Below are positions 8,900-16,968 of a DNA stretch of 64,000 nt, piece after piece. The notes beneath the pieces were generated by a model. It was not told the origin of the DNA, did not search any database, and saw only the letters and a list, made by a program, of their open reading frames with translations. Position 1 is the stretch's first letter. Every line of letters starts with the position of its first letter. The stretch spans positions 1 to 64,000 of the forward strand of contig NZ_JAAFZA010000028.1 in the NCBI RefSeq assembly GCF_015356865.1. The letters are read 5' to 3'. Position numbers and translations under genes: made by a program. This stretch comes from Catenulispora pinisilvae. GTDB lineage: Bacteria; Actinomycetota; Actinomycetes; Streptomycetales; Catenulisporaceae.

Positions 8900-9783
8900 A
8901 GGTTCTCGACGCGCGTGTCTTCACTGTCGACGTAGTACTTCGACGCCCGCCATTCGCGGTCCGCCTCGTAGCCGAGCCTGACTCGCAGCGGTGTCACAGG
9001 CTGGCCGAATCGGTCGAGAAGCGACGCCCTGTACTCCTCGTCGAGCGCGAACAGGCGTCGTTGCAGAGGTGTCGGCGACTCGACTATCGCCGTGGGCAAG
9101 AACAGTTCGTAGTCGACCAGCATCGTCGTGTCCGCGAGCGGGGCGTAGCTCCACACGTACATGTAGCGGATCTCGTCGGTGGTGTTCTCGAAGGTGCAGT
9201 GCCAGATGAACCCGTTGCGGATGAGCAGGTCTCCGGCCCCGAGAGGCAGAGAAATCTCGTCGGGATGCCTGGTCTGGCACGATCGCCAGTGGGTCGCCTG
9301 GCCGCGGCCCGCGTTGATCAATTCCTTGACGGTGTCTCTCGTCGGGCGGTTCTGGCTGCCGGGTATGAGGCGCAGGCATCCGTTCTCCGGACTCGTTGGG
9401 GTCAGGTACCACGAGACCTCGACCCGACTGCCCAGGGACCGCTGCGGCTCCTGGTAGTCGGTATGCCAGTTGATCAGCGCCTTAATCCCCGGCGTGCGGT
9501 TAGCCCAGTTGGCCATCAGCACGCGGAAGTCCGGGCCGCCGAAGATCTCCGTCACGGCCTCGACCAGCGCGGGGCGCTCCAACAGGGCGAGGGTGCGCGC
9601 GTGGGAGTCGGCGACCGTGTATCGCGGGTCCAGACGTGAGAGCCGGACCCCGTCGGCATTGGAGAGGTCGACGTTGTTCATCGCGAGGCCCATCAGGTGG
9701 TCGCGATCATCGTCGTCGAACGGACACGGCACGACGACGTACCCATGCTCGTGGTAGTGCTTGAGCTGCTCGTCAGTCAGCAT
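8896..9783 (-). CDS. Phytanoyl-CoA dioxygenase (PhyH)-family Fe(II)/2-oxoglutarate oxygenase
   Basis: The 295-aa protein shows the facial triad H107-x-D109 (INWHTDY) and distal H195 (GFIWHCTF), with R206 positioned to bind 2-oxoglutarate. The N-terminal EQLKHYHEHGYVVV is typical of the PhyH family. The start is ATG 9783, after GAAGGGA; the frame is open further upstream but lacks a ribosome-binding site there. It overlaps the end of the LanB-like gene by 7 nt and the next gene by 4 nt, so the three are co-translated. It probably hydroxylates or desaturates a residue of the modified peptide. Confidence 0.9.
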   Translation of the reverse strand: MLTDEQLKHYHEHGYVVVPCPFDDDDRDHLMGLAMNNVDLSNADGVRLSRLDPRYTVADSHARTLALLERPALVEAVTEIFGGPDFRVLMANWANRTPGIKALINWHTDYQEPQRSLGSRVEVSWYLTPTSPENGCLRLIPGSQNRPTRDTVKELINAGRGQATHWRSCQTRHPDEISLPLGAGDLLIRNGFIWHCTFENTTDEIRYMYVWSYAPLADTTMLVDYELFLPTAIVESPTPLQRRLFALDEEYRASLLDRFGQPVTPLRVRLGYEADREWRASKYYVDSEDTRVENL

Positions 9784-12338
9784 GATCGTCCCTTCGAGTC
9801 GGATGATATGAGGCATTGGAAGACGGCGGACGCGACACCTGACGGCGAGTCGACGACTTCTCGCCCCGGCTGGGGGAAGCGCTCCTCGACCAGCATCGTG
9901 CTGGATCCTCTGCGGACCGCCTGGTCAACCAGCCGGAGGAAGACGTCGGTCCCGAAGGGCGTATCGAAGTCAACGAACGTCGGCCGAGTGTCGCCGGCTG
10001 TGTAGACGAAAACCTCGGTCGGCAGTCCGGCGTCGCTGCGTATGGAATGGAGGGCGACGTGCCTCCGAGCGCCTGTCGCGTTCCGGCAGGGAGAGAACGT
10101 CTCGATGGGAATCGCCCATCGCTGCGGCGACAGCACCAAGCGGCCGACGGAGGTCCGAGGCATCCTCCCGCCTCGGAGCGCTTCCGAGGCCAGCCACCGC
10201 GGCGCCGTGATCACCGGCTCGGCAGCGAGGGCGAGGAACCGCAGGAAGTGCAACCTGCGGCTGAAGCTCGGGCTGAGCGGGCTCGACCAGGAGAACACAA
10301 CCTCGGGGCCTTCATGGCCTCGGGTGATGACGAGCCGCTGCCTGGCGGAGTCCAGGCGAACGCTCAGTTCGCCGTACCTGATCAGCATCTCCGCAGGCAT
10401 CGCAGGAGCCGGCTCGGACAGTGCCAACATGGGGCGTCCGTCCACGGCGACACGCGACAAGTTCTGCAACCGGGGCACTGCGTGGGACGCGAGGATCCCC
10501 GCCGAGACAACCGAAGTCGAACTGCCCGGCTCCCGGCCGTCGAGACAGTAGCGCTCGGCGGCAGCCCGCGCGTCCGGCCCTAGGCCGCTGACGGCGCGGA
10601 GATGCCGCGCGACCAGACGGCCGGAGAACGTCGCGGACTCGACGAAGACGTCCAGATGCCCGTCGTCGCTTCGACCGAGTCGGCAGACGGCGTCCATCAC
10701 CGACTGGCACTGGCCGAGCACTGCGATGTCGTCGATATCAACTGGCTCGATGTCGAAGCTCGCCCGCCCGGACGCGGCGGCTTCCAGCAGCGAATTGTAG
10801 AACGCGCTGTACACAGCGTCGTCGAACGAAGGCTCCGGCCACACCAGATCGCTGTCCGGATGTATCGGCGAGTCTCCGGGATCGAGCAGGAATGACAGCG
10901 TCCGGTCAACGACGGTCCAGTCGTCGACGAGCATGGACTCCAGGCTCACCGGACGATCTTCGCCGTATTTTGCGCGGAAGAAGTCGATGAACGCGTGCCG
11001 CTTCCGATATGTGGGCGTCATCGGGTAGACCAGCGCCCCGAGGGCGAAGTACTGCTCCACCGCCTGTCGCACGCCTGCGAGATCATCACTTGATATGTCG
11101 CCTTGCACGCGGCGATAGGTGTCCACCGACACGCTCGCGCTGGCGATCTTGTCTGGTCCGATCGTCGCGGTGCTGAGTCGCCTGACAGCGGACAGCGCCG
11201 TGGCGACTGTCCCCACGGCGCTGTCGGTGATCGGCCGCGGGTACGCGTAGGACCGCCAGAAGCGTTCAGTCTCTCCGACCTGGATTGTCAGATCAGTGAT
11301 GCTCTCGCTGGCTGCGTCGGCGACGGCTTCAGCCAAGGTGGTCCACGGATCGCCGTCGGCTGGGGTCACCAGGTCCTCTCGCATGAGGATCTGTTCGGCT
11401 ACCAGCTTGCGCACGACGTCAGCAGCAGGGCCGGCGACGGCGTCGGAGTGCCGTGAGTCTGGATCTAGGATACTGGCAAGCACCTCGACCGCGGCCTGTG
11501 GCAGACGTATCCTTGCCAGGCTCTCGTGGACGTAAGAACCCTCGAGCCTCGATCGCCAGATCCGCAGTTGCTGGCCGTCGAGGATGGCGCTGACGTTGAG
11601 GTGCAGCCTGCGCTTGCCGTCGACGAGATACCGATCCAGCGGGCGCAGCTTCCGGATGAGCTCGTTGGCTAGCTCCTGATTCGGCAGGGCCGTTAGGTAC
11701 GGCGTGGCGCCGACCCGAAGTCGGGTCTCATCTCCGCCGTGCAGAAGGAGCACGCCGGTGTCGGCAACGAACGCCAGCGGACAGCTCTTGTACACGCTGC
11801 GTGCCAGTAGGGCCCACAGTGTGCGAGCTAGCCGTCGTCGATCCTTCTGGAGGAGGTCGCCGTATGCGGATTTCGAGATCGTGGCGGTGAAGTCGGAACT
11901 GGCGTTCGCAATGATCAACTGGACCTGGGGGTCGTCGATCCTTTGGAACGCCGTCTGCTGAAGCTCCTGCTCGCAGGCATGGATCGTCTCGTGGAGCCGA
12001 GCGTCCAGAGCTGCCCGGCGCCTGGAGGCGTCGATCAGATTCCGGAATGCGCGGTGAGCAGCATCGTCGGATAGGAGAAGCCGGGGCGTTCCTCCGGCGG
12101 AGGTCCGGGCGATTGCTCGCTTCATCCAGGTCCGCAGACTCGCCCAATCCTGGGGCGAAAACGCGGAAGCGTGGACACCAAGGGTCCATTCGGCGTCCGC
12201 TTCGTCTGCGGCAAGGCGGCGCCTGTCTTCCATCAAGACCAGAACTTCTTCCGGCCAACGCAGTTCCGACAGCCACTCCGGGCGGCCTGCGGACAGCCTC
12301 AGGAACACCACCTCGGAGAGCCGTAGCTTGGTCCCCAC
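9777..12338 (-). CDS. LanB-like lantibiotic dehydratase, glutamylation domain only
   Basis: The 853-aa protein matches the N-terminal part of class I lanthipeptide dehydratases, which transfers glutamate from Glu-tRNA to Ser/Thr side chains. Full-length LanB proteins are about 1000 aa; here the C-terminal elimination domain is missing and SpaB_C-type proteins are encoded separately, as in thiopeptide and pyritide systems. The same architecture is used by PEARLs, which add an amino acid from aminoacyl-tRNA to the C terminus of a scaffold peptide. The start is GTG 12338, preceded by an AAGGGGG stretch about 11 nt away. It lies 76 nt downstream of the precursor gene with a hairpin between, and overlaps the oxygenase gene. 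Confidence 0.85.
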   Translation of the reverse strand: MGTKLRLSEVVFLRLSAGRPEWLSELRWPEEVLVLMEDRRRLAADEADAEWTLGVHASAFSPQDWASLRTWMKRAIARTSAGGTPRLLLSDDAAHRAFRNLIDASRRRAALDARLHETIHACEQELQQTAFQRIDDPQVQLIIANASSDFTATISKSAYGDLLQKDRRRLARTLWALLARSVYKSCPLAFVADTGVLLLHGGDETRLRVGATPYLTALPNQELANELIRKLRPLDRYLVDGKRRLHLNVSAILDGQQLRIWRSRLEGSYVHESLARIRLPQAAVEVLASILDPDSRHSDAVAGPAADVVRKLVAEQILMREDLVTPADGDPWTTLAEAVADAASESITDLTIQVGETERFWRSYAYPRPITDSAVGTVATALSAVRRLSTATIGPDKIASASVSVDTYRRVQGDISSDDLAGVRQAVEQYFALGALVYPMTPTYRKRHAFIDFFRAKYGEDRPVSLESMLVDDWTVVDRTLSFLLDPGDSPIHPDSDLVWPEPSFDDAVYSAFYNSLLEAAASGRASFDIEPVDIDDIAVLGQCQSVMDAVCRLGRSDDGHLDVFVESATFSGRLVARHLRAVSGLGPDARAAAERYCLDGREPGSSTSVVSAGILASHAVPRLQNLSRVAVDGRPMLALSEPAPAMPAEMLIRYGELSVRLDSARQRLVITRGHEGPEVVFSWSSPLSPSFSRRLHFLRFLALAAEPVITAPRWLASEALRGGRMPRTSVGRLVLSPQRWAIPIETFSPCRNATGARRHVALHSIRSDAGLPTEVFVYTAGDTRPTFVDFDTPFGTDVFLRLVDQAVRRGSSTMLVEERFPQPGREVVDSPSGVASAVFQCLISSDSKGRSC

Positions 12339-12373
12339 GATCCGGCCACCCCCTTCCAGGTGCGGAAAATGAC

Positions 12374-12401
12374 CCTCGGCCCCTGCGCGCAGGGGCCGAG
12401 G
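12374..12401 (-). terminator. Hairpin between precursor gene and LanB-like gene
   Basis: A perfect 12-bp stem (cctcggcccctg / caggggccgagg) with a CGCG loop is followed on the minus strand by an ATTTT run. In this position it probably acts as a partial terminator, giving more precursor than enzyme transcript. Confidence 0.75.
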
Positions 12402-12414
12402 CCATGGCTCGGAA

Positions 12415-12570
12415 CTAGTGGCAGGCCGTCGTTCCGGCCGCCTTGGTGTCGCGCCCGACCTTGTCGAACCGGGCGAGCACCTCCTCGACCTCCCAGTCGC
12501 CGACCTGCGAGGTGCTGGTGGTGTCCTGTGCTTCGGGCGTTACCTCGAGCTCGAGTGCGGTGTCCGCCAT
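12415..12570 (-). CDS. Putative RiPP precursor (or PEARL scaffold) peptide, 51 aa
   Basis: ATG 12570 is preceded by GGAGGAG at ideal spacing. The peptide has an acidic helical leader (DWEVEEVLARFDKVGRD) and a short, compositionally different tail, TKAAGTTACH, with two adjacent Thr, one Cys and a terminal His. This leader/tail contrast and its position just upstream of a LanB-like gene mark it as the precursor. Likely modifications are dehydration of the Thr pair and chemistry at Cys/His, or extension of the C terminus if the LanB-like protein is a PEARL. It resembles neither FxLD nor classic FNLD lanthipeptide leaders. It is too short for most automatic annotation. Confidence 0.8.
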   Translation of the reverse strand: MADTALELEVTPEAQDTTSTSQVGDWEVEEVLARFDKVGRDTKAAGTTACH

Positions 12571-12670
12571 AACTCCTCCTTCGTCGAAGTGGTGCCGTGC
12601 GTACCGAGTCATTCCGACTCGTGTACCGAGCCCGGCGATCCCCGCCTTGGGCCGTCGTGGTGCGGACGGC

Positions 12671-12699
12671 ATCACCAACGATTCGTAGCTGTTGGTGAT
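12671..12699. promoter_or_regulatory. Inverted repeat in divergent promoter region (operator candidate)
   Basis: Perfect 9-bp arms (atcaccaac / gttggtgat) are separated by 11 nt, so the half-sites are 20 bp apart, two helical turns. The site lies between the precursor gene and the HTH regulator gene, which are divergent. A dimeric HTH protein such as that regulator is the obvious candidate ligand. Confidence 0.55.
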
Positions 12700-12841
12700 C
12701 AATCGCGGGCTTTCGGTAGTATCAGTAGCCTGCGTTGTTACACTGTGGCACGCAAGTGCAACTGACAGATAGTTTGCGAAGCCTTTACCTTTTCCGGTGT
12801 CAGCCACCTCTCGGGCGGGCATGAGCAGACGGAGTGTAGTC

Positions 12842-13699
12842 GTGCCAATCAGCTCACGGGTCACGCAGAGGCAACTTGGTACGCGGCTACGCGCTTACCG
12901 AACGGAAGCCGGCTTGAGTATGCCGCAGGTAGCGGACGAACTGGGCTGGAACAAGGCGAAGGTCTCCCGGATCGAGCTGGCGAGGACGGGAATCACCCAG
13001 CGCGATCTGTTCTTGCTCATGGACCTGTACGACGTGCCTCAGGAGGGCCGCGAAGAGCTACGCCAGATGGCCCATGGTGGGCGAAGCGAACGATGGTGGC
13101 TGGCATACGGCGACTTTCTGACTCCGGCCTATGCCGACCAGATTGCCTGGGAGCACGAGGCCCGGCAGATGCTCGAGTACCAGCCCCTGCTGATGCCCAG
13201 CCTGGTCCAGACCCCCGAATACGCGCGCTCCGTCACCCTGGGGGGTGCCACGGTCCACGACCCTGACCAAGCCGACGCGCTGGTGGCGATCCGTCTGCGC
13301 CGCCAACAGCGGCTTTTCGCCGAGGAGGAGGAACCCCTGAGGCTCACTGCGATCATCACGGAGGCCGCGCTCATGTTCCGGTTCTGCGGCGTGGCCGTGC
13401 TCCGAGACCAGATGCAGCACCTCATTGACCTGGCCGTGAGACCGAACGTCACGATACTGGCCATTCCGTTCTCCGCCAAGCAGCGAGGAGCCTACGCCGG
13501 CGGCATGATCTGGTACGACTTCCCGAAACCCTCAAGCACTGCGATCGCCTTCCTGGAAACCGTCGGCACGAGCCTAATTCGAGACGGCGATCTTGAACTG
13601 CGGCGTGTCGGGCGAATCTTTGATCACCTTCGGGCCGCGGCCATGCCGCCGTCTGAGTCGGTCGAACTCATCGCGAGCAGGATGGAGAAGCTGAGTTGA
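12842..13699 (+). CDS. HTH (XRE-type) regulator with DUF5753 domain, Scr1-like
   Basis: The N-terminal helix-turn-helix (LRAYRTEAGLSMPQVADELGWNKAKVSRIE region) is followed by a DUF5753 domain with its usual motifs: a Q-P-L-L-M-P-S-L-V-Q-T-P-E-Y-A stretch, then RLRRQQRLF, and PF at the end of the beta region. GTG 12842 has a GGAG ribosome-binding site 7 nt upstream and gives 285 aa; earlier in-frame starts at 12797 and 12821 lack one. It shares a TTGA overlap with the DUF397 gene, the classic actinobacterial pair. It is divergent from the RiPP precursor and may regulate it. Confidence 0.9.
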   Translation: MPISSRVTQRQLGTRLRAYRTEAGLSMPQVADELGWNKAKVSRIELARTGITQRDLFLLMDLYDVPQEGREELRQMAHGGRSERWWLAYGDFLTPAYADQIAWEHEARQMLEYQPLLMPSLVQTPEYARSVTLGGATVHDPDQADALVAIRLRRQQRLFAEEEEPLRLTAIITEAALMFRFCGVAVLRDQMQHLIDLAVRPNVTILAIPFSAKQRGAYAGGMIWYDFPKPSSTAIAFLETVGTSLIRDGDLELRRVGRIFDHLRAAAMPPSESVELIASRMEKLS

Positions 13700-13923
13700 G
13701 CAAGGAAGAGCTCTATGCCGCGTACGAGCTGCTGGAAAGCAGCCTCAAGTTCCAAAAGTCCACCTACAGCAGCGACACGGGGAGTTGTGTTGAGGTCGCC
13801 GACCTCCCCGACGGCGCGAAAGCACTACGAGACTCGGTATGCCCAAACCGACCAGCCCTGGTCTTCAGCGCTGACGAATGGGTGGCATTCGTCCACGGGG
13901 TCGCAGACGGTCAGTTCGACTAA
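13696..13923 (+). CDS. DUF397 domain protein
   Basis: The 75-aa protein has the DUF397 pattern: F-x-K-S-T-Y-S, then SCVEVADLPDG, a degenerate 'LRDS' and a terminal W-x-A-F-V-H-G-V-A-D-G. Its TTG start overlaps the regulator's stop codon, so the two are co-translated. DUF397 proteins are small partners of DUF5753/HTH regulators, in some cases in an antitoxin/toxin-like relationship. Confidence 0.9.
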   Translation: MSKEELYAAYELLESSLKFQKSTYSSDTGSCVEVADLPDGAKALRDSVCPNRPALVFSADEWVAFVHGVADGQFD

Positions 13924-14019
13924 GGATGGGCTCGGGTGGTGCGACGGAGCGGGCGGGCTGGTGGTTCGGGCCTGTCGAGCCGCCACGCACGCCAAGCGGA
14001 CAGCACGCAGATCCGCAAC

Positions 14020-14130
14020 CATCAGCACCATCGAACTCCTCATCGCAGACACCACCGGGCCCTTCTTGGAAATCGGCGCCGGCAACGGGGCATTGACCCG
14101 GCCGCTGGCCCGACTCGGACGGCAGGGCGG
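14020..14130 (+). pseudogene. Remnant of an rRNA adenine dimethyltransferase (Erm/KsgA-type N-terminal piece)
   Basis: One frame reads GPFLEIGAGNGALTRPLARLGR, the SAM-binding motif I of the Erm/KsgA family. The similarity then stops, and nothing resembling the rest of the enzyme follows. I read it as a gene fragment in a decayed stretch after the DUF397 gene. Confidence 0.5.
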
Positions 14131-14262
14131 GCTGCCCGTGCGAGCATCGGCGTTGTCCCAAGATCGCGCGAGCGTGCGGGTGACCACTTCGTCGGCACGA
14201 CCGGGAAGCAGTTGTCGAAATGCGAACGTGCCGTCCATCGCCATGGACCAGGACGCGTCCAG

Positions 14263-14561
14263 GGGTCCCGGTCATAGCACCGTACGCAACCTCACGTGCC
14301 GCGGTCCGCGAGCTTCACGCCGCAGCCGGCTCGCCGTATCTGGAGGCGCACATCGCCACACCACTCGAAGTCTGTGCGGGCCGCGACGTTAAGGGCCTGT
14401 ACGCCGCCCAGACCGCGGGGCGCCTCACCGGCCTGACCGGCGTCGACGACCCCTACGAGATCCCCATCGAACCGGACCTGCGCACCCCTACGCACGAGCA
14501 GACAGTCAGCGAATCTGCGGACGCGCTGGTCGGATTGCTTGTTGAGCGCGGCTTCGCGTGA
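14263..14561 (+). pseudogene. C-terminal remnant of adenylylsulfate kinase (CysC-like)
   Basis: The frame ending at 14561 contains VIAPYATSRAAVRELH, then GRDVKGLYAAQTAGRLTG and LTGVDDPYEIP, which are the C-terminal motifs of APS kinase. The P-loop half is absent. An active enzyme would need the GxxxxGKS loop, so this is a truncated relic. It lies beside two other broken genes. Confidence 0.75.
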
Positions 14562-14586
14562 CGATGATCACCATCGTGAACCTGAG

Positions 14587-14912
14587 CTATTGCTCGCGCA
14601 GAACGCGGCGCATCTTGCCGGTTGAGCGTTCCAGACTCTCTGGGGGGATGACGTTTTCGGTGCGCAGCACGATCTCCTCGATCTGGCTGGGAACGAGGTT
14701 GACTCCGCGCAGGATGATCATGTCGTCGCTGCGGCCAGTGACCTTTTTAATCCGGCGGAAGGCTGGTCGGGCGGTACCGGGAAGGACGCCGGTGCAGTAG
14801 CGGATGACCGCATCGCCTCCTTGGTAAGTGAGGTGAGGACCAGCTCGCCGTGTTTGCCGTCGGGCAGAGTTCTGCCGTGGTCGGGTCCATGATCTCGGGG
14901 TAGAAGCGATCG
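14587..14912 (-). pseudogene. C-terminal remnant of phenylacetate-CoA ligase (PaaK-like), frameshifted
   Basis: The minus strand reads FRRIKKVTGRSDDMIILRGV and SQIEEIVL, the C-terminal adenylate-forming-domain motifs of PaaK. Upstream pieces (PDGKHGELVLTSLTKEA, PEIMDPTTAEL) continue the match in other frames, so at least two frameshifts are present and the large N-terminal domain is missing. It abuts the HAD gene. Confidence 0.75.
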
Positions 14913-14914
14913 GG

Positions 14915-15523
14915 CTACCCCAGTAGTTCGCACAGTCGTGCGGCAACGTTCGCTGCATCGCCGGCATGATGGATCGTTGCGATCCCCAGCGCCTCCGCCG
15001 GGGGAAGGTTCGCTTCATGGTCGTCCACGAACACGCAGTCAGGGCCGGCGAGCCCGAGCAGCTCTAGCGTGCGCTCGTAGATCTGCGGAGCTGGCTTGCG
15101 GACTCCCTCGGTTTCCGACAGCACCACCACGTCGAAGAGGCCAAGCACGCCAAGCTCAGCGTATACATTGAACGGCTCAAGACCGAAGCTGTTGGACAAC
15201 AGGGCGGTCTTCACCCCAGCTGCGCGGGCCTTCTCCGCTGCGGCCACCATGGCTGGCTCCACTGTCAGGTTTGCCAGCGCCCGGCGCATCAAGTCGGTCG
15301 GATCGATGCTGAGGAGTCGGCCGATCACCTGGTTCCAGTACTCCTGGGTAACGTCGCCGACTTCTAGTGCCGCGTACACGGCGACGCCTTCGGGGTGTTC
15401 GTTTAGCGCGTGGAAATACGCACCGGGCTCCAGCCCTTCCGAGCGCTCGAATGCCTCACCGTTACGGCGCATCGGCGTGGTCAAAACGCCGCCGAAGTCG
15501 AGTATGAGCCCGCGCTGTGCCAC
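14915..15523 (-). CDS. HAD-superfamily hydrolase (subfamily IA phosphatase-like)
   Basis: The 202-aa protein starts with the nucleophile motif LILDFGGVLTTP. It has motif II (ALLSNSFG), the motif III lysine in VRKPAPQIYE and the acidic motif IV DCVFVDDHEANL. The second Asp of motif I is replaced by Gly (DFGG), as in several epoxide-hydrolase-N/haloacid-dehalogenase-like members. The likely activity is phosphate-ester or related hydrolysis; the substrate is unknown. It is flanked by remnants upstream and a divergent HTH-TPR regulator. Confidence 0.85.
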   Translation of the reverse strand: MAQRGLILDFGGVLTTPMRRNGEAFERSEGLEPGAYFHALNEHPEGVAVYAALEVGDVTQEYWNQVIGRLLSIDPTDLMRRALANLTVEPAMVAAAEKARAAGVKTALLSNSFGLEPFNVYAELGVLGLFDVVVLSETEGVRKPAPQIYERTLELLGLAGPDCVFVDDHEANLPPAEALGIATIHHAGDAANVAARLCELLG

Positions 15524-15632
15524 GATCGCAAACCCCAGTCTGAAGGTACGGTTGGAAACTCAAGTATCGCCCAGGTGGCCCGGAGGCGAGTTACGCTGAG
15601 GGCAGACACTGGTCCCGCCACGAAGAGGTCTG

Positions 15633-16853
15633 ATGATGGCACCGCCGAGAGAGTTCACCGTCGGCGAGCGAATCGCCTACTTCCGCTTGAGAACTGGCCT
15701 GTCGCAGAAGGCGCTGGGTGAGCTGGTTGGTCGCACTGAAAACTGGATGTACAAGGTCGAGGCCGGCCTGATCCCGGTTGACAGCGTGAAGATGCTCATC
15801 TCGCTGGCCACTGCCTTGCATGTGGACCTGGCGGATCTGACCGGGGGGTTCTTGCAGGGGGGCGGTGGCTCGTTGACTGAACATCCGCAAGTTCCTGCAG
15901 TCCGACGGATCCTTAGCCTGCCCACATCGCTGCTCGGGCAGTTCGGGACCGCTATGGAGACCGGGGATTACATCACGGCGGTTGCGGGGGCCCGCGCCGT
16001 CTATGACACCAAGCGGATGCGGTATAGCGAGGTCGGTACGCAGCTGCCTGCGCTGCTCGAAAACGGTTACGCCACGCTGCGAGCCGCCGGCGATGATGTC
16101 GATCAGCTTGAGGCCATTCGAGGCCTGATCTCGCTATACAGCCTGATGGAGGTGTGGTTGCGCCGTGTCGGGCAATTCGATCTCGCCCGGCAGGCGGCTG
16201 ATCGAGGCATGTTGCTGGCCGATGAGACGGGGGATCCGGAGTTCCGGGCAGCGGCTGCCTGGAAGATCGCGTGCGCCTTGACATCGTCGGGATTGGTCGA
16301 CGACAGCCTGGACCTGGTACAGAGGATGATCGCCCACTGTGAGCCGGGTGAGGGAGCCTCGCAGGGGCACATCGCGGCGTTCGGTGCACTGCATCTGCAA
16401 GGTGCGGTGGCGGCGGTCCGTTTCAACAAGGCACCGCTCGGGTGGGATTTGCTACGCCGGGCAGAGCGGGTCGCCCGTCGACTCGATGGCGAGGCCAACC
16501 TGTGGAATACGTGCTTTGGTATCACGAATGTCGCGATGCACAGCGTCCATCTCGCAGCAGAGGAGGGCAACGCCGCTGAAGCGCTGCGCTTCGCCGACGA
16601 TGTTGTGATCGGCGAGGGTCAGCCGTTGGAGCGGGTGGCACGCTACTGGCTGGAGATCGTCAACTGCAATCGGATCGTCAACGACGACTACGGCACAGTC
16701 CACATGCTTGGGAAGGTGAAGGATCTGTCTCCCGAGGAGATCTACTACTCGCCTCTGGCGCGCCAGGCCGTCTTGGACCTCATGGGGCGCGAGAAGCCCA
16801 CGTGGGGCCCTGACCTGCGTGCTATCGCCAGACATATGGAGATCGTTCAGTAA
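15633..16853 (+). CDS. HTH transcriptional regulator with TPR-like C-terminal domain
   Basis: The 406-aa protein has an XRE-type HTH at residues 10-65 (RIAYFRLRTGLSQKALGEL, then RTENWMYKVEAG) followed by a long all-helical TPR-like region. This layout is shared by actinobacterial HTH-TPR regulators and by the RRNPP peptide-responsive family of Firmicutes. ATG 15633 (or the next codon, also ATG) follows AGAGG. It is divergent from the HAD gene and followed by two palindromes that may be operators or terminators. Confidence 0.85.
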   Translation: MMAPPREFTVGERIAYFRLRTGLSQKALGELVGRTENWMYKVEAGLIPVDSVKMLISLATALHVDLADLTGGFLQGGGGSLTEHPQVPAVRRILSLPTSLLGQFGTAMETGDYITAVAGARAVYDTKRMRYSEVGTQLPALLENGYATLRAAGDDVDQLEAIRGLISLYSLMEVWLRRVGQFDLARQAADRGMLLADETGDPEFRAAAAWKIACALTSSGLVDDSLDLVQRMIAHCEPGEGASQGHIAAFGALHLQGAVAAVRFNKAPLGWDLLRRAERVARRLDGEANLWNTCFGITNVAMHSVHLAAEEGNAAEALRFADDVVIGEGQPLERVARYWLEIVNCNRIVNDDYGTVHMLGKVKDLSPEEIYYSPLARQAVLDLMGREKPTWGPDLRAIARHMEIVQ

Positions 16854-16884
16854 CCGTTTCGCTACTGCCTGATTTCAGCTCAGG

Positions 16885-16915
16885 TCAGTACCCTGAATTT
16901 AAATCAGGGTACTGA
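16885..16915. repeat. Perfect inverted repeat with 12-bp arms (1 of 2)
   Basis: The arms tcagtaccctga / tcagggtactga flank a 7-nt AT-only spacer. It lies 32 nt after the HTH-TPR stop and directly abuts a second palindrome. It could be a terminator or a regulator-binding site. Confidence 0.75.
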
Positions 16916-16936
16916 CCCCTGAATCGGATTCAGGGG
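16916..16936. repeat. Perfect palindrome with 10-bp arms (2 of 2)
   Basis: The sequence cccctgaatc-g-gattcagggg shares the core 'cctgaat' with the preceding repeat, and there is no gap between the two. It lies 32 nt before the GTG of the next gene, so it could be an operator overlapping that promoter. Confidence 0.7.
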
Positions 16937-16968
16937 CCGCGGCCCAGATCGCCTCTACCGTCGATGAT

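Noticed and set aside
3797-12570. Ordinary class I lanthipeptide cluster
   Set aside because: No LanC cyclase, LanT transporter or FNLD-type leader is present, and the LanB protein lacks its elimination domain.
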